64,000 nucleotides of DNA from Verrucomicrobiota bacterium (GCA_009885995.1 VFJQ01000035.1:31162-95161), one strand, 5' to 3'; positions 1 through 8,945 are shown, numbered from the stretch's first letter. Made by a program: numbers and translations. Notes: generated from the sequence alone by a model not told the origin.

Positions 1-18
1 TGTCGTCAAAGCCGATGT

Positions 19-330
19 TCACAGCGCACCGCCTTTCAGGCTGCGGATGGTCGCGACGACTTCGGCGCTCATGCCGAACTGGCTGCGGGCGACGCGCGGG
101 GCGATGAGGCTCATCACGGCGCACAGGGTGAATCCGCGGGGCATCGAGCGTCCGGTTTCCCAATTCTCGATCGTGCGCGCCGAGCAGAGGAGTGTCTCGC
201 CGGCGTCGGCGCGGGAGAGCCCGCAGCGATGCCGCCAGGCGATGATGAGTTTTGCGAATTGCGCGGTGCTCGCCGCGCGCGAGCCGGATTTGTCCGGCGT
301 TGGCGTTGGTTTTGGTGTGATACGTTTCAC
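19..330 (-). CDS. XRE-type helix-turn-helix regulator
   Basis: A 103-residue protein with a Lys/Pro-rich start and a central helix-turn-helix (about residues 28-65). The recognition region reads LSRADAGETLLCSARTIENW followed by ETGRSMP, the usual XRE pattern in which the second helix is followed by E-x-G-x-x-x-P. It is probably a DNA-binding repressor of the adjacent mobile element. It lies upstream of the broken recombinase on the same strand but reads away from it (139-base gap). No ligand or multimerisation domain is visible. The family assignment is firm; the role as element regulator is inferred from position. Confidence 0.8.
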   Translation of the reverse strand: MKRITPKPTPTPDKSGSRAASTAQFAKLIIAWRHRCGLSRADAGETLLCSARTIENWETGRSMPRGFTLCAVMSLIAPRVARSQFGMSAEVVATIRSLKGGAL

Positions 331-468
331 CCCAATTGTTTGCCAGCCGGTCCTCGCGGAGAACCATCAGTTTGCCGCGCCAAAGTTGCCTGCTTTACGC
401 AGTTTGCGGGATGCGTTGGCGCGAAAGGTGAGTCGTTAAGAATCAGAAACTAACATGATGAACACTTG

Positions 469-1737
469 CTAAGCCGCAGCCTCGTCGGCATCGGCTGACA
501 CCACCCGCAGAAGTGGAAAGATGCTGAACCATTCTTCGGCGGCCGTCGCCGTGACTAACTCGCGGTAGTGCAGGAAAAGCTTCTCGGGACTGTTGCCCAT
601 CTCCAACGCGACCTTCGCCGCGTCTTGGATCTGCGCGAGCCGATAACTCGCGAAGCTGTGACGCAGCGCGTTCTGCCGCCAGCCAAAGCCAGCTTTGTCG
701 CCGAGGTAGTTCAATCTAACCGCGGTATTAGGCAGATGGCACACGAACCCGGTCTGCTCGCGATACGGCTCCAACCACGCCCGCAGATTCGGCAGCAGCG
801 GCACGAGTCGCCGCGCCTTCGTCTTCGCCTTCCGCACCTTGATCTCGATGTAGCCCTGCTCCCACAGCACGTCCCCCCATTCCAGCCGTGCAATCTCCGC
901 CGACCGAATGCCCGCGAACGCCCCGATGACGATGTGCGGCAGCAAGTTCTCCGGGCAGACTGCGATAATCTGCTTCAACTCGTCCGGCGTGAAGATCGCG
1001 GGCGCCGTGCCCGGCTCGTTGAACGTCATGGTTCGCTCCGCAGAGGTCTTTCGATCAGCCTGCAAATAGCCCTGATCGCGCGCCCACTTGAACAGCGTGA
1101 CTAACGTGCGGCGCATATTGTTCTTCGTCACCACACCGAGCCGAGCCTGCTGTAATACACCATCGAGTTGCTACGTAGTCAGGTCCGCAATCAAGCACGG
1201 GCCGAGCTGCCGCTTGAGCGACTTGAAATAGCAGCGCAGCCCTTTGATGTAAGTATCCGATAACTGCGCGGCCTCCCTCGACGCGACGAAGAGATCAGCC
1301 GCCTCACCCAGCGTGATCGCCTTGATCCCCGAATGGCTGTCGGCATAAGCCCGCGCCGCATCCACGATCCCAAGCCCACGCAACACCCGCCGGGCCGCAG
1401 CCCATTCCTCGATCGCAGCCGTGATCGTCAGGCCAAATTCCGCCACGCGCGCCTCGCAGCCCCGAAGAATCTCAATCTCCCGGAAGCTGGCCTCGACCGG
1501 CGCCGCCCGCCCGTTCATCAGTTCGACCGTCTTCTGCTGGGCGTAGGTCTTCGCTGCCGCCAGCTCCGCAAAGACCTTCGTCGCCCGTGCCCCGAGGCTA
1601 TACCAAGCGCACTGGTAGGATGTGTAGCCGTCAGCCTTCCGCCGGAGCGTGTAGATGCGGATTTCCGCCGCGTCCTTGCCGACGGAGATAACCGAGGGCC
1701 GCTTGGATTTCTTCTTCATGCCCGCCTCCGGTGTCAA
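469..1737 (-). pseudogene. Tyrosine recombinase (integrase) interrupted by an in-frame TAG
   Basis: One reading frame of 423 codons is split by a single TAG at 1171-1173 (minus strand), between ...IADLTT and QLDGVLQQ. The part before the stop holds the SAM-like N-terminal core-binding region (about 185 residues). The part after it is the catalytic domain: the first Arg in AFAGIRSAEIARLEW, the box II motif LRHSFASY, and the nucleophile Tyr in LHYRELVTATA. No frameshift is needed, so one base change would restore a normal-length integrase. It may be a recent nonsense mutation or suppressed readthrough. The downstream half alone could start at an internal GTG/ATG near 1134, but it would lack DNA-binding residues. 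It probably mobilised the 1-2.7 kb block. Confidence 0.85.
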
Positions 1738-1861
1738 CGCGGTGCATGATAATTTGCATGATTTCTCCGGTGGTTGCGGGGTGGGTGATTTGTAATTACC
1801 CTGCTGCTGGCTGTTTAGCGAGGATTCCGAACCGGATGCAGCGCACGGTTCGGCGACGTTC

Positions 1862-2263
1862 TCATGCGCGTGCTGGAGTGGTGGCTGGCAAATGCATCTC
1901 GCGAAGAAAGCGTCGAAAGTGATCCTCGACTGTCGCGAACGTAACGCCGCGCTCGATTGAAAGGCGAGACTCTACTGGTGGTCTGCGTCCAGGTGGATCG
2001 TAGATGAGGAGAACCGGTTCGTCGGCCTGGAGGCGACGAGTAACGGAAATGTCGTTGTGGGCGTTAACCTGAAATGAGTGGCTACCGTGCGTGAAGGTGT
2101 AAACGCTCATGCCGAGCGCCTCGACGCGGTAACCGAGGCGCTGGCCAAGCCGGTTCAGTTCGGTGTCGTCGATGCCATATAGAAGTTGAGGCGTCGGAGT
2201 GAATGCCGCACAGGCGGAGAAAAGCGTTGCGAGTAAGCTAACGCTGAAAGCTCTACTCTTCAC
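1862..2263 (-). CDS. Small secreted or lipoprotein-like unknown protein
   Basis: A GTG start at 2263 overlaps the TGA of the preceding gene (GTGA), giving 133 residues. The N-terminus VKSRAFSVSLLATLFSACAAF looks like a short signal peptide with a possible lipobox-type Cys. The mature part has no motif I recognise. It contains the segment VLLIYDPPGRRPPVESR and a charged C-terminal helix (VEDHFRRFLREMHLP). Tight coupling to the upstream gene suggests the two products act together, as in an immunity or toxin pair, but nothing in the sequence proves this. It belongs to the accessory block with the integrase. Confidence 0.55.
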   Translation of the reverse strand: MKSRAFSVSLLATLFSACAAFTPTPQLLYGIDDTELNRLGQRLGYRVEALGMSVYTFTHGSHSFQVNAHNDISVTRRLQADEPVLLIYDPPGRRPPVESRLSIERGVTFATVEDHFRRFLREMHLPATTPARA

Positions 2264-2580
2264 AGGAGACGTGGCGAGTCGCCGGTGGCCGGCCATTCGC
2301 GGTTGAGGTATTCGGCAAAAATACGCTCCAGTTCCGACAGCGCACCGTCGGGGACAAACCACGTCTCCCGCATCACGATTTTTCCGTCTGCCAGTTCTTG
2401 CTCGCGCCGATTCAATAATTCCAAGCCGACGCCAGGATTCATGAGGCTTTTGAGATTCAGCTCCACACCTGGAGGACTTTCAAACTCGACGGTGATTCCG
2501 CGCGCACGAATTTCCTCTCGACCCTCCCAGTTCTGAAGTAGCTCCGCATAATCGTGCTTTAGCTCCTGCACGGTCTGCAT
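2260..2580 (-). CDS. Unknown protein coupled to the small secreted gene
   Basis: Taken from the ATG at 2580, this is a 106-residue acidic protein beginning MQTVQELKHDYAELLQNW. The frame is open to 2721, so a longer 153-residue version with a basic, Pro-rich N-terminus is possible. I chose the internal ATG because the upstream part has low-complexity composition unlike a folded domain. There is no recognisable domain; the content is alternating helix and strand with a C-terminal amphipathic helix. The stop overlaps the next start by four bases, indicating translational coupling. The gene lies next to the left border of the proteasome region and belongs to the accessory block. Confidence 0.45.
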   Translation of the reverse strand: MQTVQELKHDYAELLQNWEGREEIRARGITVEFESPPGVELNLKSLMNPGVGLELLNRREQELADGKIVMRETWFVPDGALSELERIFAEYLNREWPATGDSPRLL

Positions 2581-2756
2581 GAGCGCAGCCCCGTGTTCAC
2601 CGCGCGGCTTGGCGGGAATGTCCGAGTCGATCGGTGCGGTGCGTGGAGAGGCGTATGGCTTCCGCTCCACAAACCTGTCTGTGCGGAGATGCCTTTTCTC
2701 CGACTGGCCGTCGGGAGTCATTTCTTCCGATTGCTAACCGCTTTCCGTTTTGGTGA

Positions 2757-2944
2757 GGGCTTGGTCTCGCGCTGTTTGACTCGGTCAAGGTCGTCAACAT
2801 CGACGCCAGGGCGCTGGCGATGCTGCTGCGGGGCAACTTCATCGCGCGGGTGCATGTGTCGGCGGGCGCCGCTGCGGACAGGCGCGCCTTTCGCTCCGGG
2901 CGCTTGCCTTTCCCATCGCACGCTCGTAACGTGCGGCATGCCTG
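2757..2944 (+). pseudogene. Possible 3' remnant of a gene upstream of ubact
   Basis: This stretch is open in one plus-strand frame from a TGA at 2754 to a TGA near 2944. It reads ALFDSVKVVNIDARALAMLL then RGNFIARVHVSAG, followed by Arg-rich sequence running into the ubact start. The first 35 residues look like a genuine protein C-terminus rather than random frame, yet there is no start codon and the accessory block begins directly to the left. In UBact operons of other phyla, ligase/deamidase or ATPase genes sit here. It may be the truncated tail of such a gene. I cannot assign the family from the sequence alone. Confidence 0.25.
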
Positions 2945-3114
2945 AACGGACGCAAAAACCGACGAGTCCCGCGCCGTGGGGACCGAAAGAAGGCGATGGC
3001 GGCGGGCCGAAATCGCCCGACGTATCCAAGCCCGACGTGAAGGATCTTCTCCAGCGGATGCGGAAGGTGGACCCGAATCAATCGCGGCGCTACCGCCAGC
3101 GGACAGGCCAGTGA
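2938..3114 (+). CDS. ubact: UBact, Pup-like ubiquitin-like protein tag
   Basis: A 58-residue, disordered-looking, Gly/Pro/Asp/Lys-rich protein ending RKVDPNQSRRYRQRTGQ. UBact proteins of Gram-negative bacteria share the KVDP...RRYRQR(S/T)G(E/Q) tail. The terminal Gln implies that deamidation to Glu by a Dop-type enzyme is needed before ligation to target lysines. The predicted helix DVKDLLQRM corresponds to the ATPase-docking part of Pup. Its TGA overlaps the next ATG (TGATG), and proteasome beta and alpha subunits follow, which strongly supports the call. It is too short for many gene callers. No ligase (PafA-like), deamidase or ring ATPase is in the window. Confidence 0.9.
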   Translation: MPERTQKPTSPAPWGPKEGDGGGPKSPDVSKPDVKDLLQRMRKVDPNQSRRYRQRTGQ

Positions 3115-3902
3115 TGCAGCCCGCACTTCCCCCAGCGGCGGGCGCGGAAGATTTTGCCGCGGTGCTGCGGCGTGGTGGATTGCTGGCGAATGTGCCCGCG
3201 GTCAATGCGCATGGCTCGATCACGCCGACCGATGCGACGACGATCCTCGCCTTCAAATATGCCGACGGCGTGCTCGTGGCCGGCGATCGGCGCGCGACGG
3301 CGGCGAATCAGATCGTCTATGATCGCGCGGACAAGGTGCTGGAGATTGACCGCCACTCGCTCATGGCCATCGCGGGCGTGCCGGCGACGGCTTGGGAAAT
3401 GGCGCGCGTGCTCGAGCATTCGTTTCAGTTTTACCGCCGCACGCAGCTCCAGGAGATGAGCCTCGACGGCAAAGTGCGCGCTCTCTCGAAGCTGCTGCGC
3501 GACAATCTCGGCTTCGTGCTGCAAGGCGTCGGCGTGGTCGTGCCGATCTTTGCGACCTACGACAGCGAGGCGGAAACGGCGCGGCTTTATTTCTACGATG
3601 CGATGGGCGCGCAGTTCGAGGCGACCGACTTCGCCGCGACCGGCTCGGGCTCGGGGGCGGTGCGCGCGGTGTTGCATTTCGAGAACTCGTGGGGAGGAAA
3701 ACCGCTGCGCAAACTCAAGGCTGACGAGGCGATCCTGCTCGCGCTGCGTGCGCTCGAGACGGCCGCATCGAGCGACAGCGCGACCGGCGGTGTGGACCGG
3801 CGGGCGGACATTTTTCCCATCGTGAAGACGATCACGAGCGCGGGCATCGAGACGCTGCCGGAGAAGCGGATGGCGCGGCTCTTCAAAGGGAAGCTGGTAT
3901 GA
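3114..3902 (+). CDS. prcB: 20S proteasome beta subunit (catalytic)
   Basis: A 262-residue protein. About 41 residues form a propeptide, followed by the N-terminal-nucleophile start TTILAFKYADGVLVAGDRRA. Autocleavage before the first Thr would expose the catalytic Thr1; the following Asp and Arg of GDRRAT and the Lys of RADKVLEI match the Asp17/Lys33 catalytic set. The body is the Ntn-hydrolase fold, with a GSGSG turn in the third quarter. The ATG overlaps the UBact stop and the 3' end overlaps prcA by four bases. It forms the inner rings of the core particle that degrades UBact-tagged proteins in the cytoplasm. The length is normal for bacterial PrcB. Confidence 0.93.
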   Translation: MQPALPPAAGAEDFAAVLRRGGLLANVPAVNAHGSITPTDATTILAFKYADGVLVAGDRRATAANQIVYDRADKVLEIDRHSLMAIAGVPATAWEMARVLEHSFQFYRRTQLQEMSLDGKVRALSKLLRDNLGFVLQGVGVVVPIFATYDSEAETARLYFYDAMGAQFEATDFAATGSGSGAVRAVLHFENSWGGKPLRKLKADEAILLALRALETAASSDSATGGVDRRADIFPIVKTITSAGIETLPEKRMARLFKGKLV

Positions 3903-4684
3903 TCGAGGAGCCTTACCGCTGGGTCGAAGCGATCGCGAACCGGCGCGAATACATCGAGCATCAGCTCGCAGTGGGCAGCCCGATCGTGGCGCTGAGCTAC
4001 GCCGATGGCGTCGTGCTTTTCACCATGAGCCGCGAGCGGCAGAAGGTGTTCGAGATTTACGATCGCATCGCGATGGGCGGGATTGGGCATCCGGGCGACA
4101 TTGAGCGGCTGCGGCTCGCGGCGATCGAGCTGTGCAGCACGGAAGGTTTCGCGCGCTCGGCGCACGATGTCTCGCTGCGGCGCCTGGCGAACTACTCGCT
4201 CAGCCCGGCGCTGAAGGCGGCCTTCGAGCAGGTGTATGGCGCGCCGTATCTCGCGCGGCTGCTCTTTGCCGAACTCGGGCGCGGTGATGCGCCGAATCTT
4301 TTCCTGCGGCTCGATTACGACGGCTCGATCCAAACGAACGGCGGCAACTTCGGACGGACGTTTGAAGAGTGGGGCGTCGTCGCCGGGACGAAGGCCGCCG
4401 CGGAGCGGATGGAGCGGCTGCTGCGGGAAGAGGAGGTGACGAAGGCTCCGCTGTCGCACGCCGTGAAGACCGCCGCGCTCGCGTGGAGCGCCGGGCATCT
4501 GCCGCTGGCGGAGGATCCGGAAGCGAAGCCGCCCGGCCGCGAGGAGCTGAAGAAACATCTCGATGCTCAGCTCGCGCAGGCTGCGATCGAGTGCGCGGTG
4601 CTCGAGCGCAGCTCCACGTTGCCGATCACCTGGCGGCCTGTGCCCGAGGCGGAGTCGCGCGCGCTTCTGGACGGGCAGCCATGA
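3899..4684 (+). CDS. prcA: 20S proteasome alpha subunit
   Basis: A 261-residue protein with the same Ntn fold but no catalytic Thr. It begins MIEEPYRWVEAIANRREYIE, the N-terminal gate region of bacterial alpha subunits, followed by SPIVALSYADGVVLFT and the IYDRIAMGGIGHPGDIERL segment typical of PrcA. The outer rings it forms would gate substrate entry and dock the ring ATPase. The C-terminal 60 residues are helical and Ala/Glu-rich. It is translationally coupled to prcB (ATGA) and to the amidase downstream (ATGA). The assignment is firm from sequence and context. Confidence 0.92.
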   Translation: MIEEPYRWVEAIANRREYIEHQLAVGSPIVALSYADGVVLFTMSRERQKVFEIYDRIAMGGIGHPGDIERLRLAAIELCSTEGFARSAHDVSLRRLANYSLSPALKAAFEQVYGAPYLARLLFAELGRGDAPNLFLRLDYDGSIQTNGGNFGRTFEEWGVVAGTKAAAERMERLLREEEVTKAPLSHAVKTAALAWSAGHLPLAEDPEAKPPGREELKKHLDAQLAQAAIECAVLERSSTLPITWRPVPEAESRALLDGQP

Positions 4685-5634
4685 AGGAAAAGCGCCCGCC
4701 TTCGCTGGCACCGATGGAGGGTGCTCAAGCACTGCTGCCGCTCGACGCCGCGCCTCGTGCGAGGGCAAAGACAGTCGTGTCGGCTCCCACGTCGAGCGAC
4801 TTGCCGGCCCCGCGGCCTCCCGTGACGCGAGTTGGCGCGTGGAAGAAGCTGTGCGAAGGTTTGCACATGGAAGTTGTCACACCAACCGTGGGTCTCCTGA
4901 CCCTAGCGGGGTGTCTTACCTTCCTCGTCGCACCCGAGGAGGCTCCGAGGGATATCCATGTGGCGGCAGCGCTGAGCCCGAGCACGCTCCCGGTTGTCGT
5001 CGTCGATGCGGGTCATGGAGGCCGCGATGAAGGGGCGCGGTGCAACGGCTTGGTGGAGAAAAACGTCTCGCTCGACCTCGCCGTCCGCGTCGAGCAGCGG
5101 CTTCAGGTGCTTGGCTTCAAGACGGTGATGACGCGGCGTGCCGATGCTTACGTCTCGCTGCCCGAGCGCGCGGAGCTGGCGAACCAGGTCGAGCATTCGC
5201 TCTTCGTGAGCCTGCACTGCAACAAGTCGCCGAGCAGCAGCGCCACTGGCGTCGAGACGTTTTTTGCCACCGAGAAAGTGGTGCCGGAGCCGGAGTGGAC
5301 GTTCGTCGGATTCTTTGCGAAGCCGGAGCCGATGGCCCGCGCCGACCGCGGCGAAAATCTCGCCGGTTACGTGCAGGCCTCGCTGCTGAACCGGACCGAG
5401 GCCGGCAATCGCGGCATCAAGGCGCGGCCGCTCTACGTCGTGCGGCACACGCGCGCGCCGGCGGTGCTGGTCGAGGCGGGCTTCCTGAGCAACCCCTTCG
5501 AGGCGCGTCTGCTCGGCACGCCGGAATATCGCGAACTGATCGCCAAGGCGGTCGCCGAGGGCGTCGCCGAATTTGCGCGCACGATGCCGCCGCCTCCGAA
5601 ACCGGCGACGCAGCTCGCGAAGGCGACGCGTTGA
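4681..5634 (+). CDS. N-acetylmuramoyl-L-alanine amidase (Amidase_3)
   Basis: A 317-residue protein. A Pro/Ala-rich N-terminal cytoplasmic stretch of about 60 residues leads to a membrane segment (VVTPTVGLLTLAGCLTFLVA). The amidase domain starts at about residue 100. Zinc ligands are visible as VVDAGHGGRDEGA (His), the Glu of VEKNVSLDLA and VSLHCNKS (His); the catalytic Glu is in VLVEAGFLSN. It cleaves the bond between MurNAc and the stem peptide. The ATG overlaps the prcA stop, so it belongs to the proteasome operon. The long N-terminal tail before the membrane anchor is unusual for the family. Confidence 0.9.
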   Translation: MKEKRPPSLAPMEGAQALLPLDAAPRARAKTVVSAPTSSDLPAPRPPVTRVGAWKKLCEGLHMEVVTPTVGLLTLAGCLTFLVAPEEAPRDIHVAAALSPSTLPVVVVDAGHGGRDEGARCNGLVEKNVSLDLAVRVEQRLQVLGFKTVMTRRADAYVSLPERAELANQVEHSLFVSLHCNKSPSSSATGVETFFATEKVVPEPEWTFVGFFAKPEPMARADRGENLAGYVQASLLNRTEAGNRGIKARPLYVVRHTRAPAVLVEAGFLSNPFEARLLGTPEYRELIAKAVAEGVAEFARTMPPPPKPATQLAKATR

Positions 5635-5674
5635 ATTCACGCGTGGCCCCGCGCGTCTGAACTCTGAATTTTCC

Positions 5675-6439
5675 ATGCACCTCCGACTTCTCTCTCTCGC
5701 CCTCGTTTTCGCTGCCGCTGCACATGCGGATGAATTGACCAAAAGCGTGCAAGGCGCGCTGAAAGAACAGGGCTTCTTTTACGGCGAAGTCAGCGGCGCC
5801 AGCGGTCCCGAGACCGCGGCGGCGGTGAAGCGCTACCAGATTCGCAACGGGCTCGAAGTGACCGGTTCGCTCACCAAGGAGACGCTGGAGTCGCTCGGGC
5901 TTGCTGGGGAAGCGCCCACGCCCGTCGCGCCACCGCCGGTGACTGCGAAGCCCGCCACGCCCGTCGAGCGCGCACCCGAGGCGCGGCCGCCGGCGAACCT
6001 TCGGAAGGACAACGCGGTGCAGGAGAAGGATCGCGATTTTCTCCGCCGTGAGACGCCTCCGCAGCCGAGGGACGATGAAGACCTGCGGCGTCCGCCTGCG
6101 CCGGCGGCGAGCGGGCCGTATGGCCGGATCTTTGCGGGGACGCCGTATGCGAGCGCGCCGCTCCAGGTGCAGCAGGACACGATCAAGCGCGCCCAGCGGT
6201 TCCTGCGCGACCTGAGCTTTTTCCGCGAGGACAGCGACGGCGTCCCGGGGCCCGCGCTGGAGGAGGGAATCCTCGGCTACCAGCGTTTCATCGCGCTGCC
6301 GCTCACCGGGCAACTCGATCTCGAAACGCTCGCCGCGATGCGCCTGCTGCCCGGCCGCGGCGGAGCGCCTGCGCAGTCGGCGAACCCGAAGGTGCGCACC
6401 GTGCCGGGCAAGCCGCTCAAGGGCGTCTGGATCAAGTAG
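5675..6439 (+). CDS. Secreted protein with two peptidoglycan-binding domains
   Basis: A 254-residue protein with a clear signal peptide (MHLRLLSLALVFAAAAHA). Two PG_binding_1-like three-helix modules are separated by a Pro-rich linker. The first (about residues 20-75) contains GFFYGEVSGASGPETAAAVKR; the second (about 165-225) contains DGVPGPALEEGILGYQRF and LTGQLDLETLAAM. No catalytic domain is present, so it probably anchors or guides envelope enzymes such as the amidase 40 bases upstream. Its stop overlaps the convergent topB gene by eight bases. Confidence 0.8.
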   Translation: MHLRLLSLALVFAAAAHADELTKSVQGALKEQGFFYGEVSGASGPETAAAVKRYQIRNGLEVTGSLTKETLESLGLAGEAPTPVAPPPVTAKPATPVERAPEARPPANLRKDNAVQEKDRDFLRRETPPQPRDDEDLRRPPAPAASGPYGRIFAGTPYASAPLQVQQDTIKRAQRFLRDLSFFREDSDGVPGPALEEGILGYQRFIALPLTGQLDLETLAAMRLLPGRGGAPAQSANPKVRTVPGKPLKGVWIK

Positions 6440-8924
6440 CCGCGGGCGGCGTGGCGGGCGCTGCTTTGCCCTTTGCGGGCTTTTTCTCGCGCGGCTCGAA
6501 CTCGAACGCGATCTTCCCGTCCTTCCCGAGCGTGAGGTAGGCGGAGAAGGCGCGCTTGGTTTTGTTCGAGATGAATTTGTGGAGCATCGGCGACTTGCCG
6601 GTCTCGACGAGCACCTTCGCCTCCGCACGCGTGACCACGCGCTGGAGCAGCGTCTTGCCGAGGCGGAAGGTGCATTTCTTCGCGGGCAACTGGTCGCAGA
6701 TGAATGCCTTTTCGTGTTCGAAGACCTGCCCCGCCTCGCACGCGCGGCACGCGCCGAGCGGCTCGGGATTCACGGGCACGGACGCCTCGCCCTCGGCCTC
6801 GTTGCCGAAGTCGAACTTCGTCTTCCACTCGTTCTTTTCGGTGAGGATGATCTCGGCGGAGAAGGGCCTGCCGAACTTGGATTTGAAGCCTTCCAGCGGG
6901 CCGACCTTGCCGGTCGTGAGCAGCGCGGTGACTTCCTCGCGCTCGAATTCGCGATCGGCCATCGTCTTCCACACGATGAGTTTGCACTCGGGGTTCGCGC
7001 ACTCGAAGGCGCGGAAACTCTCGTTGAAATGATCGCCGCCGCAGCGCGGGCACTTCACCGCGAGGGGCTCGAAGCGGCCATGGACCTCGGAGCCGATCTT
7101 GTCGCTGATCTTCCGCACGATCTCGGTCGTGAGGTGGCGGATGTCTTCCATGAAGACCTCGCGTGAAAGCTGGCCACGCTCCATCTGCCGCAGCTTGTGC
7201 TCCCACTCGCCGGTCAGCTCGGGCTTCGTCAGCGCGGCGGCGTCGAGATCGCGCAGGAGCGTGATGAGGGAGAGCCCTTTGGCCATCACCTTCAGCTCGC
7301 GGCCTTGGCGCGAGAGGTAGCCTTCGTAGATGAGCCCCTCGATCGTCTGCGCGCGCGTGGCCGGGGTGCCGAGGCCGCGCTCGGCCATCGCTTCGCGAAG
7401 TTCTTCGTCGTCGATGAGTTTGCCCGCGCCTTCCATCGCGGAGAGCAGCGTCGCTTCGGTGAAGCGCGCGGGCGGCTTGGTGACGCACTCCTTCACCTCG
7501 ACCGCGTCGGTGCGCGCTGTGCTCTCGCCGGTGGCGAGCGGGCAGATCACCTTGTCGCCCTCGGTCTCGATCTGGCGGCCATAGACGGCCATCCAGCCGG
7601 GATCGACGATGATCTTGCCGTCGGTCTTGAACTTCTCGCTCTCGACCGTGGTGATGCGCGTGGTGACCTCGAACTGCGCTGCCGGATAGAACACCGCGAT
7701 GAAGCGCCGCGCGACGAGGTCGAAAATCTTCTGCTCGATCTCGGTGAGGTTCTTCGGCGCGGTGCCCGTGGGCACGATGGCAAAGTGGTCGCTGACTTTC
7801 GCGTCGTTGAAGATGCGTTTGTTCGGATGCACCCAGCCGGCGTCGAGCGCCTTGAGCGCGTGGACGGAGAGCGACGGGTCCTCGAAGCCCGCGAGCACGC
7901 GCTTGGCCGTGGCGAGGTGATCCTCGGGCAGGTAGCGCGAGTCGGTTCTCGGGTAAGTGAGCGCCTTGTGCTTCTCGTAGAGCGCCTGCGCGAGCGAGAG
8001 CGTCATCTTTGCGGGGAAGCCGTAACGCGAGTTCGCTTCACGCTGAAGCGTGGTGAGGTCGTAAAGCTGCGGCGCGATCTGAGACGTGGGTTTCTTCTCC
8101 TCCTCGACGGTGCCGGTCTTGCCCGCGCACTTCGCGACGATGGCGTCCGCTTTCGCGCGCTCCCAGAGCCGCTCGGCGCGCGCGTCTTCGTCGGCGCCTT
8201 TGCGAAATCCCGGATCGAACCAGCGCCCGCGGTAGCCGCCGGCTTGCACGCTGAAGTCGCCATACACCTCGAAATAATCGCGCGGCACGAACTTGCGGAT
8301 GCGCTCCTCGCGCTCGGCGAGGATGGCGAGCGTCGGCGTCTGCACGCGGCCGGCGGTGGTCTTTTGGAAACCGCCCATCGCCTTTGTGTTCAGCCGTGTG
8401 AGGGCGCGCGTGGAGTTGATGCCCACGAGCCAGTCCGACTCGCTGCGCGACAACGCGGCGTCCGCGAGCGGCTGCATATCCGCATCGCTGCGCAGCCGCG
8501 AAAAGGCGGTGAGGATCGCGTCGGTCGTCATCGATTGCAGCCAGAGCCGCTGCACGGGCTGCTTCGCGCCGGTGCCGCGCATGATGTTGAGGAAGATCAA
8601 CTCGCCCTCCCGCCCGGCGTCGCACGCATTGATGACCGCCGTGACTTCCTTCCGCTTCAGCAGCTTGCGCAGGAGCGTGGCGCGGTTGGCGTTCTTATCG
8701 ATCACCTTCAGCGCGAAGTGCGGCGGCAGCGACGGGAAGAAGTTCCACTTCCCCTTCGCCGGCTCGAATCCCTCCGGCGGCTCGATCTCGAACAGATGCC
8801 CGACCGCCGAGGAGATGACGTAGCGATCGTCCTCATACCAATCGTCCGCCTTCTTCACCCCAAGGGCTTTGGCGAGGTCGGTAGCGACGCTGGGTTTCTC
8901 GGCGATGACGAGCGTTTTGGACAT
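6432..8924 (-). CDS. topB: DNA topoisomerase III (type IA)
   Basis: An 830-residue protein. The Toprim domain starts MSKTLVIAEKPSVATDLAKA and carries the acidic motif NACDAGREGELIF. The catalytic Tyr lies in LTYPRTDSRYLPEDH, at roughly residue 320. The C-terminal third has a Cys4-type zinc segment (VKCPRCGG ... CANPEC) and two extended topoisomerase C-terminal repeats (GKVGPLEGFKSKFGRPFSA; TGKSPMLHKFISNKTKRAFSA). It relaxes negatively supercoiled DNA or decatenates it. I start at the second ATG because the first seven residues of the open frame do not fit the family. It follows dprA by 21 bases on the same strand, a common dprA-topoisomerase arrangement. Confidence 0.93.
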   Translation of the reverse strand: MSKTLVIAEKPSVATDLAKALGVKKADDWYEDDRYVISSAVGHLFEIEPPEGFEPAKGKWNFFPSLPPHFALKVIDKNANRATLLRKLLKRKEVTAVINACDAGREGELIFLNIMRGTGAKQPVQRLWLQSMTTDAILTAFSRLRSDADMQPLADAALSRSESDWLVGINSTRALTRLNTKAMGGFQKTTAGRVQTPTLAILAEREERIRKFVPRDYFEVYGDFSVQAGGYRGRWFDPGFRKGADEDARAERLWERAKADAIVAKCAGKTGTVEEEKKPTSQIAPQLYDLTTLQREANSRYGFPAKMTLSLAQALYEKHKALTYPRTDSRYLPEDHLATAKRVLAGFEDPSLSVHALKALDAGWVHPNKRIFNDAKVSDHFAIVPTGTAPKNLTEIEQKIFDLVARRFIAVFYPAAQFEVTTRITTVESEKFKTDGKIIVDPGWMAVYGRQIETEGDKVICPLATGESTARTDAVEVKECVTKPPARFTEATLLSAMEGAGKLIDDEELREAMAERGLGTPATRAQTIEGLIYEGYLSRQGRELKVMAKGLSLITLLRDLDAAALTKPELTGEWEHKLRQMERGQLSREVFMEDIRHLTTEIVRKISDKIGSEVHGRFEPLAVKCPRCGGDHFNESFRAFECANPECKLIVWKTMADREFEREEVTALLTTGKVGPLEGFKSKFGRPFSAEIILTEKNEWKTKFDFGNEAEGEASVPVNPEPLGACRACEAGQVFEHEKAFICDQLPAKKCTFRLGKTLLQRVVTRAEAKVLVETGKSPMLHKFISNKTKRAFSAYLTLGKDGKIAFEFEPREKKPAKGKAAPATPPAAT

Positions 8925-8945
8925 TTGGGTGGGGAAAGGGCGCAC

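Noticed and set aside
3593..4768. Long minus-strand frame opposite prcB/prcA
   Set aside because: Low-complexity Arg/Ala-rich translation; the plus strand carries well-conserved proteasome subunits.
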